A DNA stretch of 64,000 nucleotides from Prorocentrum cordatum (taxonomy: Eukaryota; Sar; Dinophyceae; Prorocentrales; Prorocentraceae). Location of the stretch: contig CAUYUJ010015020.1 of the NCBI GenBank assembly GCA_963575745.1, forward strand, positions 98,142-162,141, read 5' to 3'. Below, one piece after another: positions 63,479-64,000 of the stretch; within the stretch, counting starts at the first letter, position 1, and every line of letters begins with the position of its first letter. The position numbers and the translations under genes are program-made. Under the pieces are notes generated by a model. The model was given only the letters and a program-made list of their open reading frames with translations. It did no database searches and was not told where the DNA came from.

Positions 63479-64000
63479 ATGGTATGGGAGGCTCCCGTGA
63501 GTTGCCACCGAAGCTTCGAGAGGCCGAGCGCGGCCCTGGACGTGCGCTTCTGCCCCGCCAAGCAGGGGCAGCTTGCCTCCCGCGGGCGCAGTGTGGCCGA
63601 CGGGCGCCCGTCCGAGCAGCAGGTCGTGGACGCAGGGCGGATGCGGGAGCGGAAGGACGCGGGGGGCTGGCGGGGCGCGCTGGAGGTGTTGCGCTCCTCA
63701 GGTACTCCGACTTATTTTCAGTACCCCATCGCGCTGGACGCCTGCACCAGGGCCCTGGCCCACGCCGAGGCGTGGGAGCTGTGGCGCGAGATGCCGGTGT
63801 CGTCGTGCGCGCCGTCGCGGGCGGTCGCGCACAACATTATGGTCGGGATGTGCGGCAGGCTCAAGCGGCGCGAGGAGGTCCAGCGGCTCTTCGGCCGCCT
63901 CGCACAGGAGAGCCTGACGCCTTCGGTGATCTCCTACAACGAGCTGATCCACGTGTGCGCGATGGACGGTGCTTGGCAGGAGGCCCTCGACGTCCTGGAC
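63479..64000 (+). CDS. Pentatricopeptide-repeat (PPR) protein, 5' part, runs off the window
   Basis: An unbroken frame from ATG 63479 to the right edge (174 codons, no stop). After about 60 residues of no clear domain come PPR repeats: one near residues 81-113 (YPIALDACTRALAHAEAWEL, then WREM), a second near 115-147 (AVAHNIMVGMCGRLKRREEV, then QRLFGRL), and the start of a third from 150 (VISYNELIHVCAMDGAWQEA, then LDVLD). PPR proteins bind RNA one base per repeat and act in processing, editing or translation of chloroplast and mitochondrial transcripts; they are numerous in dinoflagellates. The first repeat is slightly irregular, and CTCCTCAG/GTACTCC...TTATTTTCAG at 63693-63720 could be a 20-bp intron-like segment or simply coding. 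No targeting peptide is evident, so the true N-terminus may be upstream. Codon use is strongly G/C at third positions. Confidence 0.82.
   Translation, partial: MVWEAPVSCHRSFERPSAALDVRFCPAKQGQLASRGRSVADGRPSEQQVVDAGRMRERKDAGGWRGALEVLRSSGTPTYFQYPIALDACTRALAHAEAWELWREMPVSSCAPSRAVAHNIMVGMCGRLKRREEVQRLFGRLAQESLTPSVISYNELIHVCAMDGAWQEALDVLD

Overview
The window looks like nuclear DNA of a photosynthetic (peridinin-type) dinoflagellate. The evidence is a chlorophyll a/c light-harvesting unit arranged as a polyprotein remnant (52.66-53.25 kb), an ankyrin-DHHC protein, isolated MORN-repeat exons, a PPR gene, very low coding density, high GC and a very heavy load of simple repeats. Species cannot be fixed from this sequence; a large-genome genus such as Prorocentrum, or a Symbiodinium/Polarella-like alga, would fit. 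There is no bacterial operon structure, rRNA, tRNA or CRISPR array that I can support.

Supported genes, left to right: MORN exons near 4.5 kb and 8.3 kb; an ankyrin-DHHC S-acyltransferase of Akr1 type (12.1-14.0 kb) that carries a 190-bp inverted-repeat element inside its reading frame and a possible relic spliced leader just before its ATG; another MORN exon at 46.7 kb; a candidate minus-strand membrane-protein gene (48.5-49.5 kb); the LHC unit with duplicated and decayed tails (52.66-53.34 kb); a decayed leucine-rich-repeat stretch (55.3-55.8 kb); a weak candidate exon (59.8-60.0 kb); and the 5' part of a PPR gene that runs off the right edge (63.48 kb onward). The genes show no common pathway and look like unrelated islands in repeat DNA, mostly on the + strand.

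The rest is repeats of several kinds. (a) Simple repeats: GAT/CAT, CCA, GGA/CTC, TGTA and GT tracts, the longest being about 1.8 kb of CCA at 35.9-37.7 kb and 1 kb of GAT at 31.3-32.3 kb. (b) Minisatellites with 8- to 90-bp units. Three families occur at two loci each in opposite orientation: 78/90 bp at 16.9 and 60.5 kb, about 87 bp at 24.2 and 50.2 kb, and about 57 bp at 14.9 and 26.7 kb. (c) A 0.9-kb tandem array (19.85-23.74 kb) whose units each carry a large hairpin. (d) A dispersed superfamily of degenerate CTTGGGGCC arrays joined by conserved non-repetitive blocks, at about nine places. (e) Non-autonomous DNA-transposon-like elements with terminal inverted repeats (TIRs) and, in several cases, target-site duplications (TSDs): pairs at 6.27/47.65, 34.09/46.85, 38.45/42.32 and 12.23/57.80 kb, plus a single copy at 52.2 kb.

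The most striking observations are the TIR/TSD element inside the ankyrin-DHHC reading frame, whose removal would give a seamless ankyrin repeat (an introner-like element), and a 1.18-kb element with an 8-bp TSD nested inside a second dispersed repeat, for which an approximate empty site exists 18 kb away in the same window.
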